Positions 43,851-52,898 of a DNA stretch of 64,000 nt are shown here, piece by piece. Position 1 is the first letter of the stretch, and each line of letters starts with the position of its first letter. Under the pieces are notes generated by a model. The model made no database searches. It worked only from the letters and a program-made list of their open reading frames with translations, and was not told the DNA's origin. The DNA is from Pseudolachnospira sp051055405. GTDB lineage: Bacteria > Bacillota > Clostridia > Lachnospirales > Lachnospiraceae. The translations under genes were made by a program, and so were the position numbers. The stretch spans positions 744,001 through 808,000 of the forward strand of contig NZ_CP167068.1 in assembly GCF_051055405.1 (NCBI RefSeq), in the 5' to 3' direction.

Positions 43851-45080
43851 ATGAAGAAACCGGAATTATTGATGCCGGCGGGAAGCCTGGACATCTTGAA
43901 AACAGTGGTCAACTATGGAGCGGATGCGGTCTATTTGGGCGGCGAGGTTCTAAGCCTTCGTGCAAAGGCAAAGAATTTTACTATGCCGGAGATCAAAGAG
44001 GGGATTCGTTATGCCCATGAACATGGCGTGAAGGTCTATGTGGCGGCGAATATTTTCGCCCACAACTGGGATTTAAAGGCAGCGATGAAATTCTTTTTGC
44101 TGCTCTCCAATTATCACCCGGACGCCCTCATCATCTCCGATCCAGGGCTTTTTACCTTGGCTCAGAGCTTGGTGCCGGATATCCCGGTTCATATCAGTAC
44201 CCAGGCCAATAACACCAACTATGGAACCTACCTTTTCTGGCATAAACAGGGCGTGAAACGGGTAGTGGCGGCCCGCGAGCTGAGCATCGAAGAGCTGAAA
44301 GAAATCCGGGCCAATATTCCGGAGGATATGGAGATCGAGGCATTTGTTCACGGCGCCATGTGCATTTCCTATTCCGGACGCTGCCTGATCAGCAATTTCC
44401 TGACTGGCCGGGACGCCAATCAGGGGGCTTGCACGCATCCTTGCCGCTGGAAATATCATCTGATGGAAGAGACCAGGCCAGGGGAGTATATGCCGGTCTT
44501 TGAGGATGAACACGGCACCTATCTCTATAATTCCAAGGATCTGTGTATGATCGATCATATTCCGGAACTGGTAGACGCGGGGGTTGGCAGCTTAAAAGTG
44601 GAAGGAAGAATGAAGACCGCTCTTTATGCCGCTACGGTAGCCCGTGCTTATCGGGCCGCCATTGACGACTATATGGAAAATCCGGAAACTTACTATAAAA
44701 AGCTTCCCTGGTATCGGGAGGAAGTGGGGAAATGTACCACGAGAGACTTTTGCACAGGTTTTTATTTTGAGCGTCCAGGGGCAGAGTCCCAGATCTACGA
44801 TAATAATACTTACCGGAAGGAATGGGTTTATCTGGGGACCATAGAGGAAGAAAACGGACGTCCATTTTTGCTTCAGAAAAACAAATTTTCCGTCGGAGAA
44901 GAGATCGAAGTGATGCGGCCGGACGGCAGCAATCTGCCCGCGGTGGTAAAAGGTTTGACGACGGAGAGCGGGGAGGCGGTGGAGCATGCTCCCCATCCAG
45001 GGCAAAAATTGTTCGTGGATTTAGGAATTTCCCTGATGCCTTACGATATTTTGAGGAAGAAAGCTGCCCAGGGCGAATAA
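43851..45080 (+). CDS. trhP: U32 family peptidase-like tRNA hydroxylation protein TrhP
   Basis: 409 residues from ATG 43851 (GAGGAG 4 nt before); a GTG at 43839 is in frame but overlaps trmR. PELLMPAGSLDILKTVVNYGADAVYLGG starts the TIM-like fold and EAFVHGAMCISYSGRCLISNF...GACTHPCRW (about 168-198) has the U32 signature with four cysteines that probably bind an Fe-S cluster. U32 proteins of this type make 5-hydroxyuridine in tRNA, as E. coli TrhP does. The next enzyme, TrmR, methylates it. Only one U32 gene is here; Bacillus has two. Confidence 0.92.
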   Translation: MKKPELLMPAGSLDILKTVVNYGADAVYLGGEVLSLRAKAKNFTMPEIKEGIRYAHEHGVKVYVAANIFAHNWDLKAAMKFFLLLSNYHPDALIISDPGLFTLAQSLVPDIPVHISTQANNTNYGTYLFWHKQGVKRVVAARELSIEELKEIRANIPEDMEIEAFVHGAMCISYSGRCLISNFLTGRDANQGACTHPCRWKYHLMEETRPGEYMPVFEDEHGTYLYNSKDLCMIDHIPELVDAGVGSLKVEGRMKTALYAATVARAYRAAIDDYMENPETYYKKLPWYREEVGKCTTRDFCTGFYFERPGAESQIYDNNTYRKEWVYLGTIEEENGRPFLLQKNKFSVGEEIEVMRPDGSNLPAVVKGLTTESGEAVEHAPHPGQKLFVDLGISLMPYDILRKKAAQGE

Positions 45081-45105
45081 CGTCTGCCTGGGCGGGAGGA
45101 GATGA

Positions 45106-45840
45106 ATGACGGTTTTTTTACTGATTCTGGCGGGCATATGCCTGGCCTATTTTCTGGTCCTGTTGATCGGAGCCGGCGTCAGCTCTGCTTTCGTCTGGTT
45201 CTGGGCTGTGGCGTCGGTCTGCTTTGGCGGATGGGGATTCCTGCGTCAGAGAGTTTCTTTGCCGCGGCCGCTGCGGATCAGCTTGATTGTTTTTAGCATC
45301 GTGGGGCTGCTTCTCTTTTTCGCGGTGGAAGGACTGATCTTATCTCATTTTGGGGACGACGGAGAAGCGGATTTAGATTATTTGATTGTGTTGGGCGCAC
45401 AGGTAAAAGGCACGACGGTGTCCCGTTCTCTGCGGATGCGGCTGGACCGGGCCATTCTCTACCTGGAAGAAAATCCGGAGACTACGGTGATTGTGACCGG
45501 GGGTCAGGGAAGAGGAGAGGATATTTCGGAGGCCCAGGCCATGGCGGAATATTTGACGGCCCACGGTATTTTGGAAGAACGAATCCGGCGGGAAGGCCGT
45601 TCCACGACCACGGAGGAAAATCTGCTGTTTAGCCGGGAGTATTTTACAAAAGAAGCGCCCCGCATCGGCATTGTAACCAATGATTTTCATCTGTTTCGAG
45701 CCATCCGGCTGGGAAAGAAATGCTTTCCTCAGGCGGAAATCGTAGGGATTGCCGCTTCCTCGGAATTTTTTTTACAGCCGAATTATCTGGTAAGGGAATT
45801 TTTTGCCGTATTAAAATATGGTATTTCTGGAAACCTATAA
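45106..45840 (+). CDS. YdcF/SanA family membrane protein (DUF218)
   Basis: 244 residues. Two to three membrane helices (about 1-22, 24-42, 60-80) are followed by a DUF218 domain: DYLIVLGAQVKGTTVSRSLRMRLDRAILYLEENP (about 92), VIVTGGQGRGEDISEAQAMAEYL and RSTTTEENLLFS (about 165). The domain probably lies outside the membrane and is linked to envelope or cell-wall precursor metabolism in other bacteria. The ligand is unknown. GGGAGGAG precedes ATG 45106. The GCCCAGG/CCTGGGC hairpin at 45066-45092 lies across the trhP stop. Confidence 0.85.
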   Translation: MTVFLLILAGICLAYFLVLLIGAGVSSAFVWFWAVASVCFGGWGFLRQRVSLPRPLRISLIVFSIVGLLLFFAVEGLILSHFGDDGEADLDYLIVLGAQVKGTTVSRSLRMRLDRAILYLEENPETTVIVTGGQGRGEDISEAQAMAEYLTAHGILEERIRREGRSTTTEENLLFSREYFTKEAPRIGIVTNDFHLFRAIRLGKKCFPQAEIVGIAASSEFFLQPNYLVREFFAVLKYGISGNL

Positions 45841-45866
45841 GCATCTAGTTTGTCGGAGGGAATGAA

Positions 45867-48797
45867 ATGAACGTACCGGAATCGTATACGCTGCTTCGTG
45901 AGGAAGCGGTAAAAGAGCTAAGATCGCAGGCTTATCTGCTTTGCCATAAGAAAAGTGGAGCCCGTTTATTTTTGCTGTCCAATGAAGATGAAAACAAGGT
46001 GTTTACCATTGGATTTCGCACGCCGGCTGGGGACAGCACGGGTGTGCCTCATATTCTGGAACACGCGGTGCTCTGCGGTTCGGACAAGTTTCCGCTGAAG
46101 GACCCCTTTATTGAGATGGAAAAGAGCTCTCTTCAGACGTATCTGAACGCAATGACCTTTGCGGATAAGACGATTTACCCGGTGGCTAGCTGCAATGAGA
46201 AGGATTTCCAGAATCTGATGGACGTCTATATGGACGCGGTGCTGCACCCGGCAATTTACCGGGAGCCGAAGATTTTCCGCCAGGAAGGATGGCATTATGA
46301 ACTGAGAAGTCCGGACGAGGCGCTTTCGATCAACGGTGTGGTCTATAATGAGATGAAAGGCGCGTTTTCTTCCCCCGATGAGGTGTTGGAGCGTTATTGT
46401 CAGGCCGCTCTATTTCCGGACAATACGTATCAGCATGAGTCAGGCGGCGATCCGGAGGTGATTCCGGAACTGACCTACGAGGCGTTTTTGCAGTTCCATA
46501 AGACCTATTACCACCCTTCCAACAGCTATATTTATCTTTACGGAAATATGGACATGGAGGAAAAGCTTCTCTGGCTGGACCGGGAATATCTTTGTCACTA
46601 CGAGAAGCAAGAGGTGGATTCCGAGATTCCGCTTCAAAAGCCATTCGACGCCCCGGTGGAGCAGGAAGTGTTTTATCCGCTGGAAAAAGGCGAAGATCCG
46701 TCGGGACAGACGTGGCTTTCGGTGCAGTGGGTATTGGATACGGTGACAAAAGAAAAATTATACCTGGCTTTTCAGGTTTTGGAATACGTTCTCCTGACCG
46801 CGCCCGGCGCGCCGCTTCGAAAGGCGTTGATCGATGCGGGCATTGGAAAGGACGTTTTTGGCGGTTACCGGAATTGGATTTTACAGCCTTATTTTACCCT
46901 GGTAGCCAAGGATACGGAAAAAACCAAAAAAGAAGAGTTTCTCTCGGTGGTGCAAAAAACGCTCGCGGAGCTAGTGGAAAAAGGAATCGATAGAAAAGCT
47001 TTGAAAGCCGGCATCAATAACCTGGAATTTCGCAGCAGAGAGGCGGATTTTGGCTCTTATCCCAAGGGCTTGATGTATGGGATCGAGTGCTTTGACAGCT
47101 GGCTGTACGGCAGCGACCCGCTTCTTCATTTGAAATATGAAGCTACCTATGCTTTCTTAAAAGAGCAAATGGATACGGGTTATTTTGAAGACCTGGTGAG
47201 ACAATATTTCCTGGAAAATACCCATCAGGCAGTGGTGATTTTGTCGCCGGAACCGGGACTATCGGAGGAGAGAGAGGCGGCTCTTGCCGCCAGATTGTCT
47301 GCTTATCAGGCGTCGTTATCCAGGGAAGAGATTTCCCGCTTGATTCGGGAGACCGAAGAGCTGGAACGCTATCAGGATCAGCCGTCTTCCCCGGAAGACT
47401 TGGCGACTTTGCCGAGGCTTACTTTGGACGATATTGGAAAAAAGATTCCGAATTTTTCCACGGAAAAACGAATGGCAGGGCGCGTGCCGGTTTTGTTTCA
47501 CGAGACGTTTACGGGAAAGATCGCCTATCTTCGGTTTTTGTTTGACGCACGAAAAATAAAACCGGAAGAGATTCCCTATCTGGGAATGCTGCGCTCCATT
47601 CTCTGTCTGGTAGATACCGGAAAGTGGGAGTATGCCGATCTTTGCAATGAGATCAATATTCACACCGGCGGAATCGGCTGCGCGGTTTCGCTTTTTGAGG
47701 ATATGGAGACGCCGGGCCGTTTTACCCCGTATTTTGAGATTCAGGGAAAAGCGCTCTACGACGATCTAAAAAAAGCCCTGGAATTGATACAGGAAATCGC
47801 GCAGGGTTCCCTATTTACGGATGAAAAGCGGCTTCGGGAGCTGGTGTTCCAGATTAAATCCAGAGGAGAGATGCAGATGGTTGGCAACGGCCATTCCACG
47901 GCAGTGCTTCGGGCCAACTCCTATGGCTCTCCGGTTTCCTGGTTCAGCGATCAGCAAGGCGGCGTTGCCTATTTCCGGTTTATCGAGGACTTGCAGAAGA
48001 ATTTTGAGGAGAGAAAAGGCGAGCTGCAGGAGAAGCTGAAGGAATTGACGCAGCGTCTTTTTGTGGGAAATGGGATGCTGCTTAGCTTGACCGCGGACGA
48101 AGAGGGCTATCAGGCGATGGAAACGCTGCTGCCGGCCTTTGGGGAAAGCCTAAATATACCAGATTCCGAGCAGTCTGTGGGCGGAACTTATACCGGCGAG
48201 ATTCCCCTGGAAAAGAAAAACGAAGGTTTTACCACACCGGGGCAGGTGGTCTATGTAGCGCGCTGCGGGAATTTTCGAAAAGCAGGTCTTCCGTATACCG
48301 GTGCGCTTCGGGTGCTGCGCGGTATTTTGGGCGACGAGTATCTGTGGAACAATGTGCGGGTAAAGGGCGGCGCTTATGGCTGTATGTGCAATTTTGGACG
48401 CACGGGAAATGGATTTTTCTGTTCTTACCGGGATCCGAATTTACGTCGGACCAACCAGGTTTACGAGAATATTGTTCCCTACTTGGAGCAGTTTTCTATG
48501 GAGCAGGAGGAACTGGTAAAGTTTATCATCAGCGCCATTGGAACCTTGGATCGGCCGCTCACTCCCTCCGAATGGGGTGTGGCCTCCCTGCAGGCATACC
48601 TTGGCGGTATTACGGATGAGATGCGCCAAAGGGACCGGGATCAAGTTCTTTCTTGTACGCCGGAGGTAATTCGGACGCTCAGCAGCTATGTCCGCGCTAT
48701 CTTGGACTGCCACCAGATCTGTACCGTGGGAAACGCGGGGAAAATTGAGGAAGACCGGGAGCTGTTTTTGCATACGGAGCCTTTGGTTCGCAGCTAA
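45867..48797 (+). CDS. M16C family zinc metallopeptidase (presequence protease/falcilysin type)
   Basis: 976 residues, the normal length for M16C proteins with four insulinase-type domains in one chain. The inverted zinc motif H-x-x-E-H is His62-Ile-Leu-Glu65-His66, and NGVVYNEMKGAFS (about 155) supplies the distal zinc glutamate. RVKGGAYG near residue 835 is the Tyr/Arg substrate-binding segment of the C-terminal half. No signal peptide is visible, so it is probably a cytoplasmic oligopeptidase that degrades peptides. GGAGGG lies before the ATG, and the gene stands between ydcF and era. Confidence 0.95.
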   Translation: MNVPESYTLLREEAVKELRSQAYLLCHKKSGARLFLLSNEDENKVFTIGFRTPAGDSTGVPHILEHAVLCGSDKFPLKDPFIEMEKSSLQTYLNAMTFADKTIYPVASCNEKDFQNLMDVYMDAVLHPAIYREPKIFRQEGWHYELRSPDEALSINGVVYNEMKGAFSSPDEVLERYCQAALFPDNTYQHESGGDPEVIPELTYEAFLQFHKTYYHPSNSYIYLYGNMDMEEKLLWLDREYLCHYEKQEVDSEIPLQKPFDAPVEQEVFYPLEKGEDPSGQTWLSVQWVLDTVTKEKLYLAFQVLEYVLLTAPGAPLRKALIDAGIGKDVFGGYRNWILQPYFTLVAKDTEKTKKEEFLSVVQKTLAELVEKGIDRKALKAGINNLEFRSREADFGSYPKGLMYGIECFDSWLYGSDPLLHLKYEATYAFLKEQMDTGYFEDLVRQYFLENTHQAVVILSPEPGLSEEREAALAARLSAYQASLSREEISRLIRETEELERYQDQPSSPEDLATLPRLTLDDIGKKIPNFSTEKRMAGRVPVLFHETFTGKIAYLRFLFDARKIKPEEIPYLGMLRSILCLVDTGKWEYADLCNEINIHTGGIGCAVSLFEDMETPGRFTPYFEIQGKALYDDLKKALELIQEIAQGSLFTDEKRLRELVFQIKSRGEMQMVGNGHSTAVLRANSYGSPVSWFSDQQGGVAYFRFIEDLQKNFEERKGELQEKLKELTQRLFVGNGMLLSLTADEEGYQAMETLLPAFGESLNIPDSEQSVGGTYTGEIPLEKKNEGFTTPGQVVYVARCGNFRKAGLPYTGALRVLRGILGDEYLWNNVRVKGGAYGCMCNFGRTGNGFFCSYRDPNLRRTNQVYENIVPYLEQFSMEQEELVKFIISAIGTLDRPLTPSEWGVASLQAYLGGITDEMRQRDRDQVLSCTPEVIRTLSSYVRAILDCHQICTVGNAGKIEEDRELFLHTEPLVRS

Positions 48798-48863
48798 ATC
48801 AATGGTGGCAGAGAATTTTTCTTTGCAAATTCTTTGTTCAAGCATAGAAAGAGGAGGGAGATC

Positions 48864-49766
48864 TTGGAAAAAATTTTCAAATCCGGTTTTGTCGCCTTGA
48901 TTGGACGTCCCAATGTCGGGAAGTCGACATTGATGAATCATCTGATCGGCCAGAAGATCGCCATTACGTCTGATAAGCCCCAGACCACCAGGAACCGGAT
49001 TCAGACCGTGTATACCGACGAGCGGGGGCAGATTGTATTTTTGGACACGCCGGGCATTCATAAGGCGAAAAACAAGCTGGGGGATTACATGGTGAACGTG
49101 GCGGAGCATACGCTGCGGGAGGTGGATGTGGTGCTCTGGCTGGTGGAGCCGACCACTTTCGTGGGCGCGGGAGAACGGCACATCGTAGAGAAGTTAAAGC
49201 AGGTAAAGACGCCGGTCATATTGATCATCAACAAGGTGGATACTGTGGAAAAGAACGAGGTGTTAAAATTCATTGACACCTATCGGAAGATTTTCCACTT
49301 TGCGGAGATCATTCCAGCCTCTGCCTTAAAAGATATCAATACCGACGAGATCTTACGTGTTTTATTCCGGTATCTCAGCGAGGGGCCCCAATATTTTGAC
49401 GACGATACGGTGACTGACCAGCCGATGCGTCAGATTGCGGCGGAATTGATCCGGGAAAAGGCCCTTCGGTTTTTGAGCGACGAGATTCCCCATGGCATCG
49501 CTGTGACCATTGAAAAAATGAGCGAGCGGAAGAATGGACTTTTTGATATTCAGGCAAATATCGTCTGCGAACGGGATTCTCACAAGGGGATTATCATTGG
49601 AAAGCAGGGAACGATGCTGAAAAAGATTGGTTCAGCGGCCCGTCGGGAGATCGAAGCCTTGATGGGAGCGCCCGTCAATCTTCAGCTTTGGGTGAAGGTA
49701 CGGAAGGAATGGCGGGATAACGAGCTGTACCTGAAAAATTATGGTTACAGGAGCGAGAATGAGTGA
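48864..49766 (+). CDS. era: GTPase Era
   Basis: 300 residues. I take TTG 48864 as the start: GAGGAGGGAG is 4-5 nt upstream and the protein then begins as Era proteins do, a few residues before FVALIGRPNVGKST (G1). G3 is DTPGIH, G4 is NKVD, and a C-terminal KH domain (GIIIGKQGTMLKKIGSAARREIE, about 228) binds the 3' end of 16S rRNA. Era is needed for 30S assembly. It is followed by recO, which overlaps its end by 8 nt. Confidence 0.96.
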   Translation: MEKIFKSGFVALIGRPNVGKSTLMNHLIGQKIAITSDKPQTTRNRIQTVYTDERGQIVFLDTPGIHKAKNKLGDYMVNVAEHTLREVDVVLWLVEPTTFVGAGERHIVEKLKQVKTPVILIINKVDTVEKNEVLKFIDTYRKIFHFAEIIPASALKDINTDEILRVLFRYLSEGPQYFDDDTVTDQPMRQIAAELIREKALRFLSDEIPHGIAVTIEKMSERKNGLFDIQANIVCERDSHKGIIIGKQGTMLKKIGSAARREIEALMGAPVNLQLWVKVRKEWRDNELYLKNYGYRSENE

Positions 49767-50430
49767 TCGGATCACAGTGACGGGTATGGTTCTTTCTTCT
49801 ATGCCAATTGGGGAATATGACCGGCGGCTGGTGATTTTGACCAGGGAGCGAGGGAAGATCTCCGCTTTTGCCAAAGGGGCTCGCAGGCCAAATAGCAGTC
49901 TGCTTGCCGGCAGCCGCCCCTTTTCCTTTGGGACCATGGAGCTCTATGAAGGGAGGACTTCCTATAACGTGCGCTCCATGGAAATCCAAAATTATTTTGA
50001 GAACCTCAGCACGGATTTGGAACTGGCCTGTTACGGAAGCTATTTTATGGAGTTTGCCGATTATTACGGCAAGGAGGGGCTCGATGGAACGCCTCTTTTA
50101 AAACTTTGCTATGTAACGCTGCTGGCTCTTGGCAAGCCGAATCTGGATCGAAAACTAATCCGCTACATATTTGAATTAAAAGCCATGGAAGTCAATGGGG
50201 AATATGCGGAGAAGCCGTTAAAACCAGTCGGGGAGGCGGCTGCCTATGCCTGGGAATTCGTATTGAAGACTCCGCCGGAAAAGCTCTATACCTTTGCCTT
50301 GGAGGAACGGGCAAGGAAAGAATTTGCCTCGGCGGTGGAAGCATTGAAACAATATTATCTGGACCGGGAATTTAAGTCTTTGGAAATTCTGGAAGGGATT
50401 GCGGGGATCGGCAAGGATACCGTGCTTTGA
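49759..50430 (+). CDS. recO: DNA repair protein RecO
   Basis: 223 residues from ATG 49759, inside the end of era, with AGGAGCGAG just before; an ATG at 49741 is less likely. The N-terminal OB fold has VTGMVLSSMPIGEYDRRLVILTRERGKISAFAKGARRPNS, the RecO hallmark, followed by a helical domain. The C-terminal zinc cysteines of many RecO proteins are not present. RecO helps load RecA at gaps together with RecR. Coupling of era and recO is typical for Firmicutes. Confidence 0.93.
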   Translation: MSDRITVTGMVLSSMPIGEYDRRLVILTRERGKISAFAKGARRPNSSLLAGSRPFSFGTMELYEGRTSYNVRSMEIQNYFENLSTDLELACYGSYFMEFADYYGKEGLDGTPLLKLCYVTLLALGKPNLDRKLIRYIFELKAMEVNGEYAEKPLKPVGEAAAYAWEFVLKTPPEKLYTFALEERARKEFASAVEALKQYYLDREFKSLEILEGIAGIGKDTVL

Positions 50431-50461
50431 AATAATAGTTTTAATGGATGGAGGAAGTCAT

Positions 50462-52732
50462 ATGGAACGAGATTTGAAGGAATTAATTCAGAAAATGACG
50501 TTGGAAGAAAAGGCGGGTATGTGTTCTGGCGCGGATTCCTGGCACCTAAAGGGTGTAGAGCGGTTAGGAATTCCTTCGGTGATGGTCAGCGATGGCCCTC
50601 ACGGTCTGCGGAAACAGGATCAGACAGGAGATCACCTGGGGATCAACGACAGTATCCCGGCGGTCTGTTTTCCAGCAGCCTGTGCCACCGCCTGTTCTTT
50701 TGACCGGGATCTGCTCTTTGAGATGGGTGAGGCTCTCGGAAAGGAATGTCAGGCGGAAGATGTGGCGGTGCTTTTGGGGCCGGCGGTGAATATCAAACGT
50801 TCTCCTCTCTGTGGGCGGAATTTTGAATATTTTTCGGAGGATCCTTATTTGGCGTCCCAGATGGCGGCCGCTCATGTAAAAGGTGTTCAATCCCAAAATG
50901 CAGGGACTTCTCTGAAACATTTTGCAGCCAACAATCAGGAATACCGGCGGATGAGCGTGGATGAAATCATCGATGAACGGACGCTTCGGGAGATTTATCT
51001 GGCTGCTTTTGAGACTGCGGTAAAAGAGGGAAAACCGGACACGGTGATGTGTTCCTACAATCAGATAAACGGAGAATTTCTCTCCGAGAACCATCGGCTT
51101 TTGACAGACGTGCTTCGGACGGAATGGGGATTTGAAGGCTATGTGATGTCCGATTGGGGAGCGGTAAACGGCCGGGTGAAAGGCCTGGCGGCTGGGTTGG
51201 ATTTGGAGATGCCCGGAAGCGGCGGCGTGATGGACCAGGAGATCGTGGAAGCCGTAAAGAGCGGTGCGCTTTCCGAGGATGTTTTAGACCAGGCGGTTGA
51301 GCGGATTCTCCGGATGATTTTCAAATTTGTCGACGGAAGAAAGAGCGAGGTTTTTGACCGGGAGGCCCACCATGCCCTGGCAAGAAAGATCGAAGAAGAA
51401 TCTCTGGTGCTGTTACAAAATAACGGAATGCTGCCTTTGGCAGAAAGTGGCCAGAACGTGGTTTTCATCGGTGCGTTTGCGGAAAAACCTCGTTACCAGG
51501 GGGGCGGAAGCTCTCACATTCATTCGTTCCGTGTAACCAGCGCCCTGGAATCTGTTTCGGATTTGCCGTCGGTATCTTATGTGCAGGGATATCAGGTGAA
51601 AGGGGAAGAGACGGAGGAAGCGTTGATTCAGGAAGCAGTACAGGCGGCAGCGAAGGCGGACGCGGCTGTAATCTTTGCCGGGCTGCCGGATTCCTTTGAG
51701 TCGGAAGGCTACGACAGACAGCATATGCGGATGCCTCAGTGCCAAGAGCGGTTGATTGAGGCCGTCGCCGAGGCGCAGCCCAATACGGCGGTTGTGCTGC
51801 ACAATGGTTCCCCGGTGGAGATGCCCTGGGCCGGAAAGGTAAATGCGATCCTGGAAGCTTACCTGGGAGGACAGGCAGTGGGAGAAGCTGTGGTGAACGC
51901 ACTTTTCGGGCGGGCCAATCCTTCCGGAAAACTGGCGGAGACGTTTCCTTTCCAGTTGGAGGACAATCCTTCCTATCTGAATTTTCCCGGAGATGGAAGG
52001 CGAGTCGAGTACCGGGAAGGCGTGTTTGTTGGCTACCGGTATTATGATGCCAAGAAGATGGCGGTCCGGTATCCCTTTGGCCATGGCCTCAGCTACACGA
52101 CATTCGCCTATTCGAATCTGCAGTTCTCGTCCCAGGAGATCCGGGACACGGAAGAACTTCAGGTGTCCGTTCGGGTTAAAAATACGGGCGCAAGGAAGGG
52201 CAAAGAGATTGTCCAGCTCTATGTATCGGACCGGACGGGCGGCGCTTTCCGTCCGGAGCAGGAATTGAAGAATTTTGCAAAAGTAGAATTGATGCCGGGA
52301 GAGGAAAAAGAGGTCGTGATGACGTTAGACCGGAGAAGCTTTGCTTGGTACAGCGAAGAGATCTCCGACTGGTTCGTAAATAGCGGAGAGTATGAGATTC
52401 GCGTCGGCGCTTCCTCCAGGGATATCCGGCTGACAGGTACCGTTCGGGTCACTTCTTCCGACCGGCGGCCCTTTACGGTCCATGCCAATACAACGGTGGC
52501 GGAGCTGATGGAATACCCGGAGACCAAAGCGATCATATCCGGGCTGGCGGAGCAGATGATCCACAGGATTGCCGGCGGATCCTCCTCGGAGACCGCTGAT
52601 CAGGCCATCACGCCGGAAATGCAGCTCGGTATGATGGAAAATATGCCGCTGCGTGCGTTCCGCAGTTTTGCAGGTCTTACGACAAAGGATGTGGAGGAGC
52701 TTGTGGCGCGTTTGAATCAGGCGCTGCGGTAA
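50462..52732 (+). CDS. Glycoside hydrolase family 3 protein (beta-glucosidase-like)
   Basis: 756 residues from ATG 50462 (GGAGGA before); an earlier in-frame codon lies in recO. GH3 N-terminal barrel with SDGPHGLR, GRNFEYFSEDP and KHFAANNQE, and the nucleophile Asp231 in VMSDWGAV. The C-terminal alpha/beta domain has FIGAFAEKPRYQGGGSSHI, then a fibronectin type III-like domain at about 540-660. About 80 extra helical residues end the protein, as in several clostridial GH3 enzymes. No signal peptide is seen, so it works on imported beta-glucosides or related sugars in the cytoplasm. Exact sugar unknown. Confidence 0.94.
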   Translation: MERDLKELIQKMTLEEKAGMCSGADSWHLKGVERLGIPSVMVSDGPHGLRKQDQTGDHLGINDSIPAVCFPAACATACSFDRDLLFEMGEALGKECQAEDVAVLLGPAVNIKRSPLCGRNFEYFSEDPYLASQMAAAHVKGVQSQNAGTSLKHFAANNQEYRRMSVDEIIDERTLREIYLAAFETAVKEGKPDTVMCSYNQINGEFLSENHRLLTDVLRTEWGFEGYVMSDWGAVNGRVKGLAAGLDLEMPGSGGVMDQEIVEAVKSGALSEDVLDQAVERILRMIFKFVDGRKSEVFDREAHHALARKIEEESLVLLQNNGMLPLAESGQNVVFIGAFAEKPRYQGGGSSHIHSFRVTSALESVSDLPSVSYVQGYQVKGEETEEALIQEAVQAAAKADAAVIFAGLPDSFESEGYDRQHMRMPQCQERLIEAVAEAQPNTAVVLHNGSPVEMPWAGKVNAILEAYLGGQAVGEAVVNALFGRANPSGKLAETFPFQLEDNPSYLNFPGDGRRVEYREGVFVGYRYYDAKKMAVRYPFGHGLSYTTFAYSNLQFSSQEIRDTEELQVSVRVKNTGARKGKEIVQLYVSDRTGGAFRPEQELKNFAKVELMPGEEKEVVMTLDRRSFAWYSEEISDWFVNSGEYEIRVGASSRDIRLTGTVRVTSSDRRPFTVHANTTVAELMEYPETKAIISGLAEQMIHRIAGGSSSETADQAITPEMQLGMMENMPLRAFRSFAGLTTKDVEELVARLNQALR

Positions 52733-52740
52733 GACATTTG

Positions 52741-52768
52741 CTGCCCCGGAGATGCGTTTCCGGGGCAG
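52741..52768 (+). terminator. GC-rich hairpin after the GH3 gene
   Basis: CTGCCCCGGA (52741-52750) pairs with TCCGGGGCAG around GATGCGT. It begins 8 nt after the stop, and T residues follow only after 7 nt, so it works best together with the larger hairpin next to it. Confidence 0.7.
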
Positions 52769-52794
52769 TGAGTATGCTTTTGAATTCTGGTGAG

Positions 52795-52883
52795 AAAAGG
52801 TCCTGTATAAAAGTATGCGAAATATTTTGTACTTGCTCCGAAACCCTACAAAATATTTCGCATACTTTTATACAGGACCTTTT
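52795..52883. repeat. Perfect 37-bp-arm hairpin (bidirectional terminator-like) between GH3 and histidine kinase genes
   Basis: Left arm 52795-52831 and right arm 52847-52883 are fully complementary over all 37 positions, around a 15-nt loop (CTTGCTCCGAAACCC). It starts with AAAA and ends with TTTT, so either strand could form a terminator; it lies 15 nt from the kinase stop on the minus strand. Its loop plus 3' side (52830-52858) recurs in inverse orientation at 55024-55052. Confidence 0.95.
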
Positions 52884-52898
52884 GACACGGGAATCTAT

